Assembly (NCBI GenBank): GCA_002368175.1
Contig: AP018172.1
Location: forward strand, 7,753,001 to 7,817,000
Source of the DNA: Calothrix sp. NIES-2098
GTDB lineage: Bacteria; Cyanobacteriota; Cyanobacteriia; Cyanobacteriales; Nostocaceae
Direction: 5' to 3'
DNA length: 64,000 bases
The stretch's first letter is position 1. Every line of letters starts with the position of its first letter. The notes under the pieces are model-generated. The model did not search any database and was not told the DNA's origin. It worked only from the letters and a program-made list of their open reading frames with translations. This document shows, piece after piece, positions 1-8,165 of the stretch. The position numbers and the translations under genes were made by a program.

Positions 1-715
1 CGTAGCCAAAATCAACAGGTAAACTCATGTGATCGTCAAATTGGATACCATCAGCGTCATATTGGGTGATGATTTCCATGACGAGATCGGTAATAAATTT
101 CTGTACTTCTGGGTGAAAGGGATTCAGCCAAGCCACCTCACCCGCAGCACTAATCGAAGTTTGGGTTCCATCTTGCTTTTGTGTCAGCCAATCTGGATGG
201 TTTGCGGCTAGTTCGGAAGTGAGGGGAGCCATAAAACCAAACTCAAACCAAGGTATGGCGAGTACTCCTTGGCGACGCGCTTGAGTAACGATGTCTGCAA
301 TTATGTCTTGTCCCTCTTTACCTTTGAAGTAAAAAGGTATACCCGCTTGTTTTGCAACTGCGCTGGGATATTTAGGATAACCATCATTCCAAACTACAGG
401 ATAAAGGGTGTTGAAGTTCAATCGGCGCAATTGGGCAATGGCATCTTGGAGTTTAGCGCGATCGCTCAAAATATCAAAGTCATTATTAGTCAGCCAAACT
501 CCGCGAATTTCTTGAGATGGTGATAGTTGAGCCGTTGCAGGTGTGAGGTTATGCAGCAGCAATACTGTAGCAAATGCGATCGCAAACAAAACCGGGAGCA
601 GGCGCTTAATTGACCGCCAACCTTGATAAATCAAAGGTAATTGCATAAGTATGGATATTAATTTAGCTAACCAAGCGTTAACCTGTATATTTTTGAAATG
701 AAACTGAGTTGCCAT
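1..715 (-). CDS. GHL10-family glycoside-hydrolase-like secreted protein, 3' end cut off by the window
   Basis: I translated the minus strand from the ATG at 715; the frame stays open to base 1, so about 238 N-terminal residues are present and the C-terminus is missing. After a basic N-terminus and a hydrophobic stretch (about residues 40-62, ending TPATAQ) comes EIRGVWLTNNDFD, then WNDGYPKYPS, WFEFGFMAP and DADGIQFDDHMS. These are hallmarks of the GHL10/DUF187 (YngK-like) TIM-barrel family, which is exported or lipid-anchored and probably acts on cell-wall or other glycans. An ATG at 646 in the same frame is the alternative start, but 715 has an AGGCGG-like ribosome site close upstream and 646 has none. 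A full-length member of the same family lies at 40497-42065. Substrate unknown. Confidence 0.85.
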   Translation of the reverse strand, partial: MATQFHFKNIQVNAWLAKLISILMQLPLIYQGWRSIKRLLPVLFAIAFATVLLLHNLTPATAQLSPSQEIRGVWLTNNDFDILSDRAKLQDAIAQLRRLNFNTLYPVVWNDGYPKYPSAVAKQAGIPFYFKGKEGQDIIADIVTQARRQGVLAIPWFEFGFMAPLTSELAANHPDWLTQKQDGTQTSISAAGEVAWLNPFHPEVQKFITDLVMEIITQYDADGIQFDDHMSLPVDFGY

Positions 716-964
716 TACCGCCTAAATATTTACTTTTAATAGAGGACGTTAGTTTATAACATTTCATACAAACACTAAATTACTGCTTGCATTAAAAAAA
801 CTGATGCAGATATCGCTAAGTCAAATAATTGACGCAGGTAGTGTGTGATTAGTGCCAATTATCCCTGCACCAAAATCTGGTACCCTCAAAGGAGACATTT
901 AAGCCTGCGGGAGTTGCTTGTTCTCTCTGCATTAAACTTTTCAACCCAAAACTCAGCACTTAAT

Positions 965-1996
965 ATGACTCAGGTTAACCAAACTGCAATTGAAGGGATC
1001 TACGAAGTATGCATTGGAATTCCAGAGCCAATTTCTGCAATTCAATATTGGGAACAATTTGGTTATCGTATTGGTCAAGTTGGCGAACTATCCGCAGATG
1101 CAGCCAATCAATTATATGGAGTAAATTCGTCTTTACGCTCGATCCGCCTTTACCACCAAGATGCAGATCATGGATTAATCCGGTTGATGGTTTGGCAAAA
1201 TCCCACAAATCGGGGATTAGGAACGGGGTCGATGAAAGTGAAGGGAAATCGCTGGGCAACGGCTTTAACTGCTGATGCGTTAACTATTTTAAATCATGCA
1301 GAATCAGCAAAAGCCGCAGGTTGGGATATTAGATACAGCAATCCTTACTGGGAAATTATCTACAACAAAGAAAGAAAAAGCCGACCTTTTATCGATCCAG
1401 CCGTTGGGGTGCGGGAAATGTTGTTATTGCAACCCTTAGCTAGACAAGTTTTATTTCAACGGTTTGGCTATACACTGCCTCATTATGGGCAAATTAACGA
1501 AAATTCTGCATTCAGGACTAGCCAATTTACTCACATGGGGTTAATTGTTCAGGATGACAGCAAAGAAATTCTGAAGTTTTACGAAGATGTTTTGGGTTTG
1601 TTGCGCGTGCGTGATGATGTTGAGACTAGCTATGAATCTTCGTTAGCCGGTCGAGATCTATTTGATCTCAACCCTGGCGAAAAGTTTATTGTTACAGCCT
1701 TTGATGACCCGCGTTCTTCTGTATCTGACTTTATGGCTGCACGTAGCGGTAGACTTTACATTGTTCGCTTCCCAGAGGCGATAAATTTAGAATCGCGATT
1801 TGAATCAGCACAACCTGGTAGCTTGGGGATTTCGTTATATACCTATCGCGTGCGCGGAATTGAGATATATTGCGATCGCATTCACCAAAGTTCAGCACAA
1901 AATATCACTAACATAGTCAGCAATGAATTTGGCGAGAAGAGTTTCTCTTTCATTGCACCCGATGGCTACTTCTGGACTTTGGTAGAAGATGTCTAG
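965..1996 (+). CDS. two-domain VOC (glyoxalase/dioxygenase fold) protein
   Basis: Protein of 343 residues with two vicinal-oxygen-chelate modules: about residues 8-130 (begins YEVCIGIPEP) and about 190-343 (begins FTHMGLIVQDD, ends FWTLVEDV). In the second module the His of FTHMG and the Glu near the C-terminus are where VOC metal ligands normally sit. The first module lacks an obvious matching pair, so only one half may bind metal. The frame is open upstream to 845, but that part reads like intergenic repeat DNA (AAAACTCAGCACTT), so I start at the ATG at 965. Divergent from the GHL10 gene and followed by the DUF218 gene. Could be a glyoxalase-like, extradiol dioxygenase-like or non-enzymatic member; substrate unknown. 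Confidence 0.8.
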   Translation: MTQVNQTAIEGIYEVCIGIPEPISAIQYWEQFGYRIGQVGELSADAANQLYGVNSSLRSIRLYHQDADHGLIRLMVWQNPTNRGLGTGSMKVKGNRWATALTADALTILNHAESAKAAGWDIRYSNPYWEIIYNKERKSRPFIDPAVGVREMLLLQPLARQVLFQRFGYTLPHYGQINENSAFRTSQFTHMGLIVQDDSKEILKFYEDVLGLLRVRDDVETSYESSLAGRDLFDLNPGEKFIVTAFDDPRSSVSDFMAARSGRLYIVRFPEAINLESRFESAQPGSLGISLYTYRVRGIEIYCDRIHQSSAQNITNIVSNEFGEKSFSFIAPDGYFWTLVEDV

Positions 1997-2000
1997 ATGG

Positions 2001-2050
2001 GGATGAGGAAGCAAGGGGAAGAAGAAATAACTAATGACTAATGACTAATG
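2001..2050. repeat. STRR-type heptamer repeat running into a start codon
   Basis: A purine-rich run (GAGGAAGCAAGGGGAAGAAG) is followed by tandem 7-mers of the form CTAATGA. The last unit supplies the ATG of the next gene at 2048. Short heptamer tandem repeats of this kind are common in Nostocales intergenic DNA. Confidence 0.7.
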
Positions 2051-2647
2051 CCAAAATTCAAAAAACGTTGGCTTATTTTAATTTTACTAGCTTTAATATC
2101 TGCCATATTGCTAGCAATAACATCTACAGCCATCAGTATTTATTTGTATGGTAAAAAAATTAATACTAATAAAGCAGAAGCAGCTATTGTTTTAGGTGCA
2201 GCCGTTTGGGGAGAGGAACCTTCTCCGGTTTTTAGAGAACGAATAAATCACGCTATTAATCTATATAAAAATCAGGATGTTAGTAAGTTAATTTTTACTG
2301 GTGGAGTTGGTGAAATTAATGAACCTGCTGAAGCGATCGTTGGCAAACGCTATGTTTTGGCAAGGCAAGTAAAATCAAGTGATATTCTCATCGAAACAAA
2401 ATCGCGAACCACTTACCAAAATCTCAAAAATGCTCGTCAGGTAGCAGCTACTCACCAATTACATAAATTTCTGATTGTTAGCGATCCATTACACATGAAA
2501 CGAGCTGTAATGATGGCAAGAAATTTAGGTATGGATGCATATCCATCACCCACGCCTACCACTCGCTATAGTACTTTCCGCAGTCAAATAGACTTTCTTA
2601 TACGAGAGACTTTTTTTTACTTTGTCTACCTCGTGTTCAAAATTTAA
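2048..2647 (+). CDS. DUF218 (YdcF/SanA/ElyC-like) membrane-anchored protein
   Basis: A 199-residue protein with one N-terminal membrane anchor (about residues 8-33) and a DUF218 domain: AIVLGAAVWG near residue 46, an RERINHAINLY helix, KLIFTGG, NLKNARQVA, and FLIVSDPLHMKRA near residue 140. This pattern is typical of the SanA/YdcF/ElyC group, which is linked to envelope integrity in enterobacteria. The exact reaction is unknown, and the cyanobacterial members are uncharacterised. The domain should face the periplasm. Its ATG lies in the last unit of a heptamer repeat, with no clear Shine-Dalgarno, so the start or expression mode is less certain. The C-terminus (FFYFVYLVFKI) is hydrophobic and may touch the membrane. 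Confidence 0.8.
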   Translation: MPKFKKRWLILILLALISAILLAITSTAISIYLYGKKINTNKAEAAIVLGAAVWGEEPSPVFRERINHAINLYKNQDVSKLIFTGGVGEINEPAEAIVGKRYVLARQVKSSDILIETKSRTTYQNLKNARQVAATHQLHKFLIVSDPLHMKRAVMMARNLGMDAYPSPTPTTRYSTFRSQIDFLIRETFFYFVYLVFKI

Positions 2648-2739
2648 CTATTAAATTTTCTGCCTAATTGTCAGCAGCTTCAACCCGGAAGATAGCCCAT
2701 AAGAGTTGAAATAATTAGCAAAAGATCTGACCAAAAAAT

Positions 2740-3276
2740 ATGTTGATGAGAATTTGGGCTGTTACTGTTGTACTAACTTCTTCCTGGTTAATAAATGGTG
2801 TTATAGCTGCTGAACCAATCAAAGCTGTAGCAGCTTCTCCACAAAGCGATGCTCAACCAATTATTGTTAGCAAAGCGGAGTTTGGCGTGCAAAGAGTTGA
2901 GTCCCAAGGTAAAACTACATTTATTCCCACCTTTAGAGTGCCACTTCAAGAAGGAAACAAATACGGTTGGCAAATTCAACTGAAAAATTACAAAGGTGCA
3001 GTGACCTGGAGAGAAGTTCTACGATTACCAAAACGTCCAGAAACTTGGAGTGTAGATAGCGGACAAGACATGACAATCTCTCCAGATGGTAAAGAAGCTG
3101 TGACAAAGCGCACACAAAATACTACCGATGGCGTAATTCAGAATTTCTGGACGATCGCACCTGGCGACCCAGATGGTAAACATAAGATACAGGTCTATAT
3201 TGATGACCGCCTGATAGCTGCTTTCGAGTTTGAAATTGTGCCTTTGAAAAAGCCGAAAGCAGAAGGTAGAATCTAA
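2740..3276 (+). CDS. hypothetical secreted protein
   Basis: A 178-residue protein whose first 24 residues (MLMRIWAVTVVLTSSWLINGVIA, then AEP) look like a signal peptide. The remainder reads like a single beta-rich domain: alternating hydrophobic strands around FRVPLQEGNKYGWQI, a WREVLRLPKRPETW segment, and a C-terminal QVYIDDRLIAAFEFEIV. No catalytic motif is visible and I do not recognise the family by name. Probably periplasmic. The last codons (KPKAEGRI) and stop overlap a short repeat that recurs at 4333, so the C-terminal tail may have been altered by a repeat insertion. Likely monocistronic, with a G+C-rich hairpin 85 bases after the stop. Confidence 0.6.
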   Translation: MLMRIWAVTVVLTSSWLINGVIAAEPIKAVAASPQSDAQPIIVSKAEFGVQRVESQGKTTFIPTFRVPLQEGNKYGWQIQLKNYKGAVTWREVLRLPKRPETWSVDSGQDMTISPDGKEAVTKRTQNTTDGVIQNFWTIAPGDPDGKHKIQVYIDDRLIAAFEFEIVPLKKPKAEGRI

Positions 3277-3390
3277 CAGCAACTGTGATTTAGCTTGATG
3301 TATTATCTTCAGCGATCGCAAATCAAGCTCAAATTATCACCAAGCCAGAGCAATCGCACGAGGGGTGGGATATCCCCACCCCTTGATAAT
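3251..3390. repeat. dispersed repeat, copy 1, with hairpin at 3361-3383
   Basis: Starts with AGCCGAAAGCAGAAGG, overlaps the end of the preceding gene, and finishes with AGGGGTGGG-ATATC-CCCACCCCT, a 9-bp perfect stem that could terminate transcription. A related copy lies at 4333-4441. The region 3391-3720 holds no gene; it is AT-rich and probably carries the promoter of the GNAT gene. Confidence 0.6.
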
Positions 3391-3720
3391 AATTCCTAAT
3401 ACTTATTGACTAGCTGACAACATTAACAATTTATTCGTATTACTGCCAAGACTAATTAAACCTAGATATAAAATTATTCTTTCAATTATCTGAACTTGTA
3501 ATTTTACTTGTATCTAACAAATGTGACATTCTCAAATCAAGTAGTTAAGATATGACTTGATATAGCAATACTACCTGAGCCATGAAAATTATTCTTTGCA
3601 AGATTGATTAATGGCTCTAAATACTAGTTCAGTAAACTGTTATATTTGTTGCATTTCAAACATAACGCTCACAATTAGTCGCGTATTGAGACTTATATAA
3701 GTAAAAGGAAAAACTACAAA

Positions 3721-4320
3721 ATGTCTAGATCTTCATCTTTACCATCGGATTATACTATTCGCCAAGCCCGTAATATAGATATTCCAGCAATATATGGAAT
3801 TACTCTCTTGAGGTTAAATGATTTAAAAATTTTAATTTATTTTTTTTTATTTATCACAATAGGTATTTTTTTAATCCTTTCTGGTATATGTGTTGTCATC
3901 GGAAATTGTTCTATTAGTCTTAAAGACTTTTTGATTAGTCTAGCATTCATGCCACTAATAGTAAGCGGTTCTATATTAATAATTTCCTCTTTAGAACTAC
4001 TTGCCAGTATGTTTTTTAGACAAGATGGCTCAATACTTTTACTAATTGAACATAACGATCGCTTAGTAGCTTGTGCCATACATTCTCATAAAGGTAGTTA
4101 TTCATTGTTGAATTCTTTATATGTTAAACCGAATTATCGCCGCCTTGGGTTGGGGTCTTTTTTAGTGCAAAACCTTGCAAGCAGGGTAGTTAAGCCAATT
4201 TATGTGTTTCCTACACCTGAATCATTCAGATTTTATCTACGTAATGGTTTTACTTTAGTCAAAGAGCAAAATCGTCCACGCGAACTTGGCAGAAGTGGCA
4301 GATGTTTATGTTTGATATAG
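3721..4320 (+). CDS. GNAT-family acetyltransferase with an inserted membrane hairpin
   Basis: A 199-residue protein. Residues 11-30 (YTIRQARNIDIPAIYGITLL) are the first strand and helix of a GNAT fold. Two long hydrophobic segments follow, about 36-60 and 70-97, separated by a short linker, consistent with a transmembrane hairpin. The GNAT core then resumes: ILLLIEHNDRLVACAIH, LYVKPNYRRLGLGSFLV (acetyl-CoA pyrophosphate-binding loop, RRLGLG at 140-145), and a C-terminal FRFYLRNGF. So the enzyme appears membrane-tethered by an insertion inside the fold, not by a terminal anchor. Substrate unknown. AAAGGAAAA precedes the ATG. The gene is flanked by two copies of a roughly 110-140 bp repeat, which hints that this segment was moved or exchanged. 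Confidence 0.75.
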   Translation: MSRSSSLPSDYTIRQARNIDIPAIYGITLLRLNDLKILIYFFLFITIGIFLILSGICVVIGNCSISLKDFLISLAFMPLIVSGSILIISSLELLASMFFRQDGSILLLIEHNDRLVACAIHSHKGSYSLLNSLYVKPNYRRLGLGSFLVQNLASRVVKPIYVFPTPESFRFYLRNGFTLVKEQNRPRELGRSGRCLCLI

Positions 4321-4332
4321 TAAAAGTACGAC

Positions 4333-4441
4333 AGCCGAAAGCAGAAGGCAGAATTTAGAAACAAGCATCGTTTGTAACTGCGAATAAAGCCCAAATTGTC
4401 ACAAAGGCATAGTAGGGGTGGGGTTTCCTCACCCTTGTTAA
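4333..4441. repeat. dispersed repeat, copy 2
   Basis: Shares AGCCGAAAGCAGAAGG, then AGAAT-TA, a CAAATT-TCAC segment and a G+C-rich imperfect hairpin (AGGGGTG / CACCCT) with copy 1 at 3251-3390, in the same orientation. It begins 12 bases after the GNAT stop codon. The order of blocks is conserved, but identity between them is patchy. Confidence 0.55.
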
Positions 4442-4480
4442 TTTTCTGAAGGCACAAACAGCCAGAAAGCTAAAGATAAA

Positions 4481-5485
4481 TTAAAACCTAACAACTACTT
4501 TGCCAGTATTTTGACCTGTTAAGAGATATTGAACAGCATCAGGAATAGATTCTATACCTTGAAATTGAGTAGAATCGACGGCAACCTGGAGTTTACCATT
4601 GTAGAAAAGATTTAATAGGCGATCGCGTGCTTCTGGCATATATTCTTTATAATGAGGCATCAAAAAGCCGCGAACAGAAGCAGCTTTCCAAAATAGTTGG
4701 TGATAAATTCGGAGTTGGGTAATTTGTTCTATGTCCTTCGCGTATTCGGAAATAAAACCAACCACCACTAACCGTCCCCGCACTGCTAAGTTTTCCACGC
4801 AGGTATCAAAAACCTGTTTACCTACACAGTCAAAAATTAAATTAATCCCATTAGGATATTCTTGCTTGAGAATTTGGTTGAGATTTTCTGTGCGATAGTT
4901 AATAATGCGATCGCATCCCAATTCTCTTAGTAAGTTTGCCTTCGCTTGCGAACTACAAGTACCAACGACATGATTACCTGCTAGCTTTGCCAATTGCACT
5001 GCAATATGACCGGTTCCCCCTGCTGCTGCTGTTACTAAAACCACTTCATTACTTTTCATCTCCCCCACTTGTTCCAATGCCACCAAAGCTGATACACCTG
5101 TAGGCATGAGTGTGAGCAATTCTGGTGTTGCTTGGCGTACCTTCAGTGCTAAGTTTGCATCAACAACTTGATATTCTCTATAACCACCACCACGTGTTGT
5201 CGTAATTACAGCATCACCTATTTGAACATCTTTGACATCTTCACCTATAGCGACAACTTCTCCCACTGCTTCTACACCCAAATCAAAAGGAGGAATTAGA
5301 TTTACATAGGGAACATCGCCACGACAAAGTAATGTGTCAAAGCCACCGTTAACGCCAGCATATTTATTTTGAATTAAAAGTTGGTTACTAGTAGGTTTAG
5401 AAAGAGGAACTTCGACAAGTTCAACAGCCGATTTAAAATCTTGATTTAATTGCTTTGCTATTAACTTTCTGTATGTTGTATTCAT
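4481..5485 (-). CDS. MDR-superfamily NAD(P)H-dependent quinone/alkenal reductase
   Basis: A 334-residue medium-chain reductase of the zeta-crystallin/PTGR3 (ZADH2) type. It has an N-terminal GroES-like fold (AGVNGGFDTLLCRGD, PPFDLGVEAVGEVVAIG) and a Rossmann domain with VTAAAGGTGHIAVQLAKLAG at about residues 150-172. The structural and catalytic zinc cysteines of alcohol dehydrogenases are absent, so zinc-independent reduction of an enone or quinone by NADPH is expected. It lies 83 bases downstream of the AspH-like gene on the same strand, probably co-transcribed, with an inverted repeat at 5509-5541 between them. A second MDR gene is at 8166. Physiological substrate unknown. Confidence 0.88.
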   Translation of the reverse strand: MNTTYRKLIAKQLNQDFKSAVELVEVPLSKPTSNQLLIQNKYAGVNGGFDTLLCRGDVPYVNLIPPFDLGVEAVGEVVAIGEDVKDVQIGDAVITTTRGGGYREYQVVDANLALKVRQATPELLTLMPTGVSALVALEQVGEMKSNEVVLVTAAAGGTGHIAVQLAKLAGNHVVGTCSSQAKANLLRELGCDRIINYRTENLNQILKQEYPNGINLIFDCVGKQVFDTCVENLAVRGRLVVVGFISEYAKDIEQITQLRIYHQLFWKAASVRGFLMPHYKEYMPEARDRLLNLFYNGKLQVAVDSTQFQGIESIPDAVQYLLTGQNTGKVVVRF

Positions 5486-5508
5486 GACAAATATGAATTT
5501 AATTTTAT

Positions 5509-5541
5509 AGATTCCCGACTTCTTTAAGAAGTTGGAAATCT
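5509..5541. repeat. palindromic repeat (AGATT..GACTTCTT / AAGAAGT..AATCT)
   Basis: Inverted repeat with long arms meeting at TTTAAG, with two or three mismatches. It lies just after the AspH-like stop and before the MDR start on the minus strand. The arms resemble a dispersed palindrome often seen between genes in filamentous cyanobacteria. A processing or attenuation role is possible; no U-tract follows. Confidence 0.5.
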
Positions 5542-5568
5542 GGTTTTTAATTTATTGTATACATCTTA

Positions 5569-6369
5569 TTAAACGCCTAAAGCTTTATCCCACTCTAATT
5601 GATGAGCCAAACCATACTTGATAAAATCTTCTTCTTTAGCTTTGTCACTTTTACCAAAAACACCTAAACTGTAAGGATTATCTTGCATCCGTTCTGCGAC
5701 TTGCTCTTGTTCAAATCTGATGACTTCTTCTCTAGGTTGATCTGGTTTGAAAAAGTCTACAACTAAAACTGTTCTGTCATAATTAGTATAATTATGCGGA
5801 CAGTGTGGATAGCTATGATCTAAAACCATGAATTCTCCTTCATGCCAATAAAGCTGCTCGTGGCATATTTTCATAGCTACATCCCCCTCAGGGACAATTA
5901 ATCCTAAATAACCACGGTTCATGTGTGGGTTATAGTTCACATGAAGTTTAATATCCAAACCTGGATGGAATGTCCCAAAATACACATTTCTCAGGATATT
6001 GTCGTTGCTAGAGTTAACTTTTTCTATTAACCTAGACAAATTTGGGAAATATTTCTGTCTCAATGTAAGTGCTTTTTCTACTGCATCATCTGTTCCATAT
6101 TCCGGATATTGTATTTGATGCAACTGAATATATTCGTCAATAAATAAACCTTGAAATAAGATCCCAAAAGCACTATATTTTGAAGCATTTTTGGTTTTAA
6201 TAGTTTTACTTTTAGGGCCGAGAACATCGTAAGTAAATTTTAATTCCTCCTTCGAGGCACGATCGATAAAGTATGTGAATTCATCCCCGATCGCTTGCCA
6301 ATTATCTTGTAAGCTTTTGAGAAAAGTAAATTCTTCTGGGTTGAGATGATATTCATTAAAACTTTCCAT
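5569..6369 (-). CDS. aspartyl/asparaginyl beta-hydroxylase-like (cupin-fold dioxygenase) protein
   Basis: A 266-residue protein. The C-terminal half matches the Asp/Asn beta-hydroxylase family, Fe(II)/2-oxoglutarate oxygenases: TFHPGLDIKLHVNYNPH, RGYLGLIVPEGD, WHEGEFMVLDHSYPHCPHNY, TVLVVDFFKP. In animal AspH the two iron ligands are the His of HLGL and the His of DDSFEH. Here the second is kept (DHSYPH), but the first position reads Tyr (YLGL), so iron binding may differ or be lost. I chose the ATG at 6369 over the in-frame ATG at 6396 because AGGAG lies 8 bases upstream of it. Divergent from the amidohydrolase gene, with a shared 190-base promoter region. Substrate unknown. Confidence 0.8.
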   Translation of the reverse strand: MESFNEYHLNPEEFTFLKSLQDNWQAIGDEFTYFIDRASKEELKFTYDVLGPKSKTIKTKNASKYSAFGILFQGLFIDEYIQLHQIQYPEYGTDDAVEKALTLRQKYFPNLSRLIEKVNSSNDNILRNVYFGTFHPGLDIKLHVNYNPHMNRGYLGLIVPEGDVAMKICHEQLYWHEGEFMVLDHSYPHCPHNYTNYDRTVLVVDFFKPDQPREEVIRFEQEQVAERMQDNPYSLGVFGKSDKAKEEDFIKYGLAHQLEWDKALGV

Positions 6370-6557
6370 TATCTTTTCTCCTGAAGATAGTTTCATAAAA
6401 AACTGTTACATCGCGATCGAATTTTGCTTGCATCCCGCTACGATGTTGGAATTCCTGACTAACCCAGGTATTTATCCCAGATTTGTCAGGTTTGTAATGT
6501 TGTGTTCTTAGTTAGGACTTCAGTCCTCATGACAAACCCTTTAACACTCATTCTAGT

Positions 6558-8057
6558 GTGAAGTCTACTGTGCCTGAATCTACTGTCTTAGATAAAATTA
6601 TCAAAAATGTGCGAGTAGTTCGTCCCCATGATGATGCTGTCGAACTACTCGATATAGGAATTAAGGATGGGAAATTTGCCCGGATTGCTCGTAATATTAG
6701 CCCAGATGAAGCTAAAGAAGTATTTGATGCCAAAAATCTGCTAGGCTTTCCTGGGGTTGTGGATGCTCATATGCACATCGGTATCTATCAACCGCTTGAT
6801 AAAGATGCTGTGACTGAAAGCAAAGCAGCCGCAATGGGAGGCGTAACTACCAGCCTGAATTACATCCGTACAGGGCAGTATTATCTCAATAAAGGTGGCT
6901 CTTACAGAGATTTTTTCCCAGAAGTATTGGCTTTATCTGTAGGTAATTTTTTTGTAGATTACAGTTATCACGTCGCCCCAATCGCTAGCCAACATATCGA
7001 AGAAATACCTCTGCTTTTTGAACAATTTGGTGTATCTTCTTTTAAAATCTTCATGTTTTATGGTGGTTACGGGTTGCATGGTTTGTCAGACCAGCAAAAC
7101 CTCTTTTTGATGATTAATAAAGAGGAACGCTACGACTTTGCCCATTTTGAATTTATTATGCGCGGTCTAACACGCTTAATAGAAGCACATCCAGAAGCGC
7201 GAGATACTATTAGTTTAAGTTTGCACTGTGAAGTTGCGGAAATTCTCAACGCTTATACAAAAATAGTAGAAAATGACTCTAGTCTTAGCGGACTTCATGC
7301 TTACAGTGCAGCGCGTCCGCCTCATTCTGAAGGTTTAGCAATTTGTATTGCTTCCTATTTGGCACATGAAACTAACTGTGCAAATATCAATTTGTTGCAT
7401 CTGAGTTCGCGTAAAGCAATGGAAGCAGCTTTAACTATGCAAACTGCTTTTCCTCATATTAATTTTCGTAGAGAAGTTACGGTGGGACATTTATTATTAG
7501 ATGTTGATACTCCTAATGGTACTTGGGCAAAAGTCAACCCTCCAATTCGCCCCCGTGCTGATGTGGAATATTTATGGCAAGCAGTACTTAATCATCAGGT
7601 AGATTGGATAGTTAGCGATCATGCTTGCTGTTCAGCCGAACAAAAAAGAAGTGCTAAAGATCCGAATAATATTTGGTTGGCGAAGTCTGGTTTTGGCGGT
7701 ACAGAATATTTACTTTCTGGTGTATTGAGTGAAGGTAGTAAGCGGGGAATGTCTTACAACCACATGGCAAAATTGCTATCTTGGAACCCATCTCGGCGCT
7801 TTGGTTTATTAGAAAAAGGTAATATTGCTATTGGTTTTGATGCTGACTTAGTGTTAATAGATCCTAATGAAAGCTTTGTGGTACGTGCTGCTGAATCGGA
7901 GTCACAACAAGGTTACACACCCTTTGAAGGTGTAGAGTTAACCGGAAGGGTAAAGAGTACTTTTTTGCGGGGAAATCTAATTTACAACAATGGAGAGGTT
8001 TTAGGTTCGCCAACTGGACGTTATTTGAAACGCTACCATCCTGGAATCAAGGCATAG
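6558..8057 (+). CDS. hydantoinase/dihydropyrimidinase-like cyclic amidohydrolase
   Basis: A 499-residue member of the amidohydrolase superfamily (hydantoinase/dihydroorotase/allantoinase branch), which hydrolyses cyclic amides with a binuclear zinc centre. All expected ligands are visible: H71-M-H73 in VVDAHMH, K162 in SSFKIFMFYGG (the carbamylated Lys), H222 in SLHCEVAE, H280 in NLLHLSS and D353 in VSDHACC. N- and C-terminal beta-sandwich parts frame the barrel (IKNVRVVRP; ADLVLIDPNES, LRGNLIYNNG). The start is a GTG at 6558; a GTG at 6570 is also possible, and neither has a strong ribosome site. First gene of a run with an MDR reductase and an alpha/beta-hydrolase-fold protein. Well outside the usual pyrimidine-salvage context, so substrate is open. 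Confidence 0.88.
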   Translation: MKSTVPESTVLDKIIKNVRVVRPHDDAVELLDIGIKDGKFARIARNISPDEAKEVFDAKNLLGFPGVVDAHMHIGIYQPLDKDAVTESKAAAMGGVTTSLNYIRTGQYYLNKGGSYRDFFPEVLALSVGNFFVDYSYHVAPIASQHIEEIPLLFEQFGVSSFKIFMFYGGYGLHGLSDQQNLFLMINKEERYDFAHFEFIMRGLTRLIEAHPEARDTISLSLHCEVAEILNAYTKIVENDSSLSGLHAYSAARPPHSEGLAICIASYLAHETNCANINLLHLSSRKAMEAALTMQTAFPHINFRREVTVGHLLLDVDTPNGTWAKVNPPIRPRADVEYLWQAVLNHQVDWIVSDHACCSAEQKRSAKDPNNIWLAKSGFGGTEYLLSGVLSEGSKRGMSYNHMAKLLSWNPSRRFGLLEKGNIAIGFDADLVLIDPNESFVVRAAESESQQGYTPFEGVELTGRVKSTFLRGNLIYNNGEVLGSPTGRYLKRYHPGIKA

Positions 8058-8165
8058 TTTAGCATCTGAGGCGAAGTTACCAATTTGTCTTTCTTGCTTG
8101 AAGATGCGATCGCAATATCTAATCAAACTTGAGATATCAAACCAAATCATATTTTGTTGCGTAAG

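Noticed and set aside
845..964. 40-residue N-terminal extension of the VOC protein
   Set aside because: The DNA resembles intergenic repeat sequence and the VOC fold begins after the ATG at 965.
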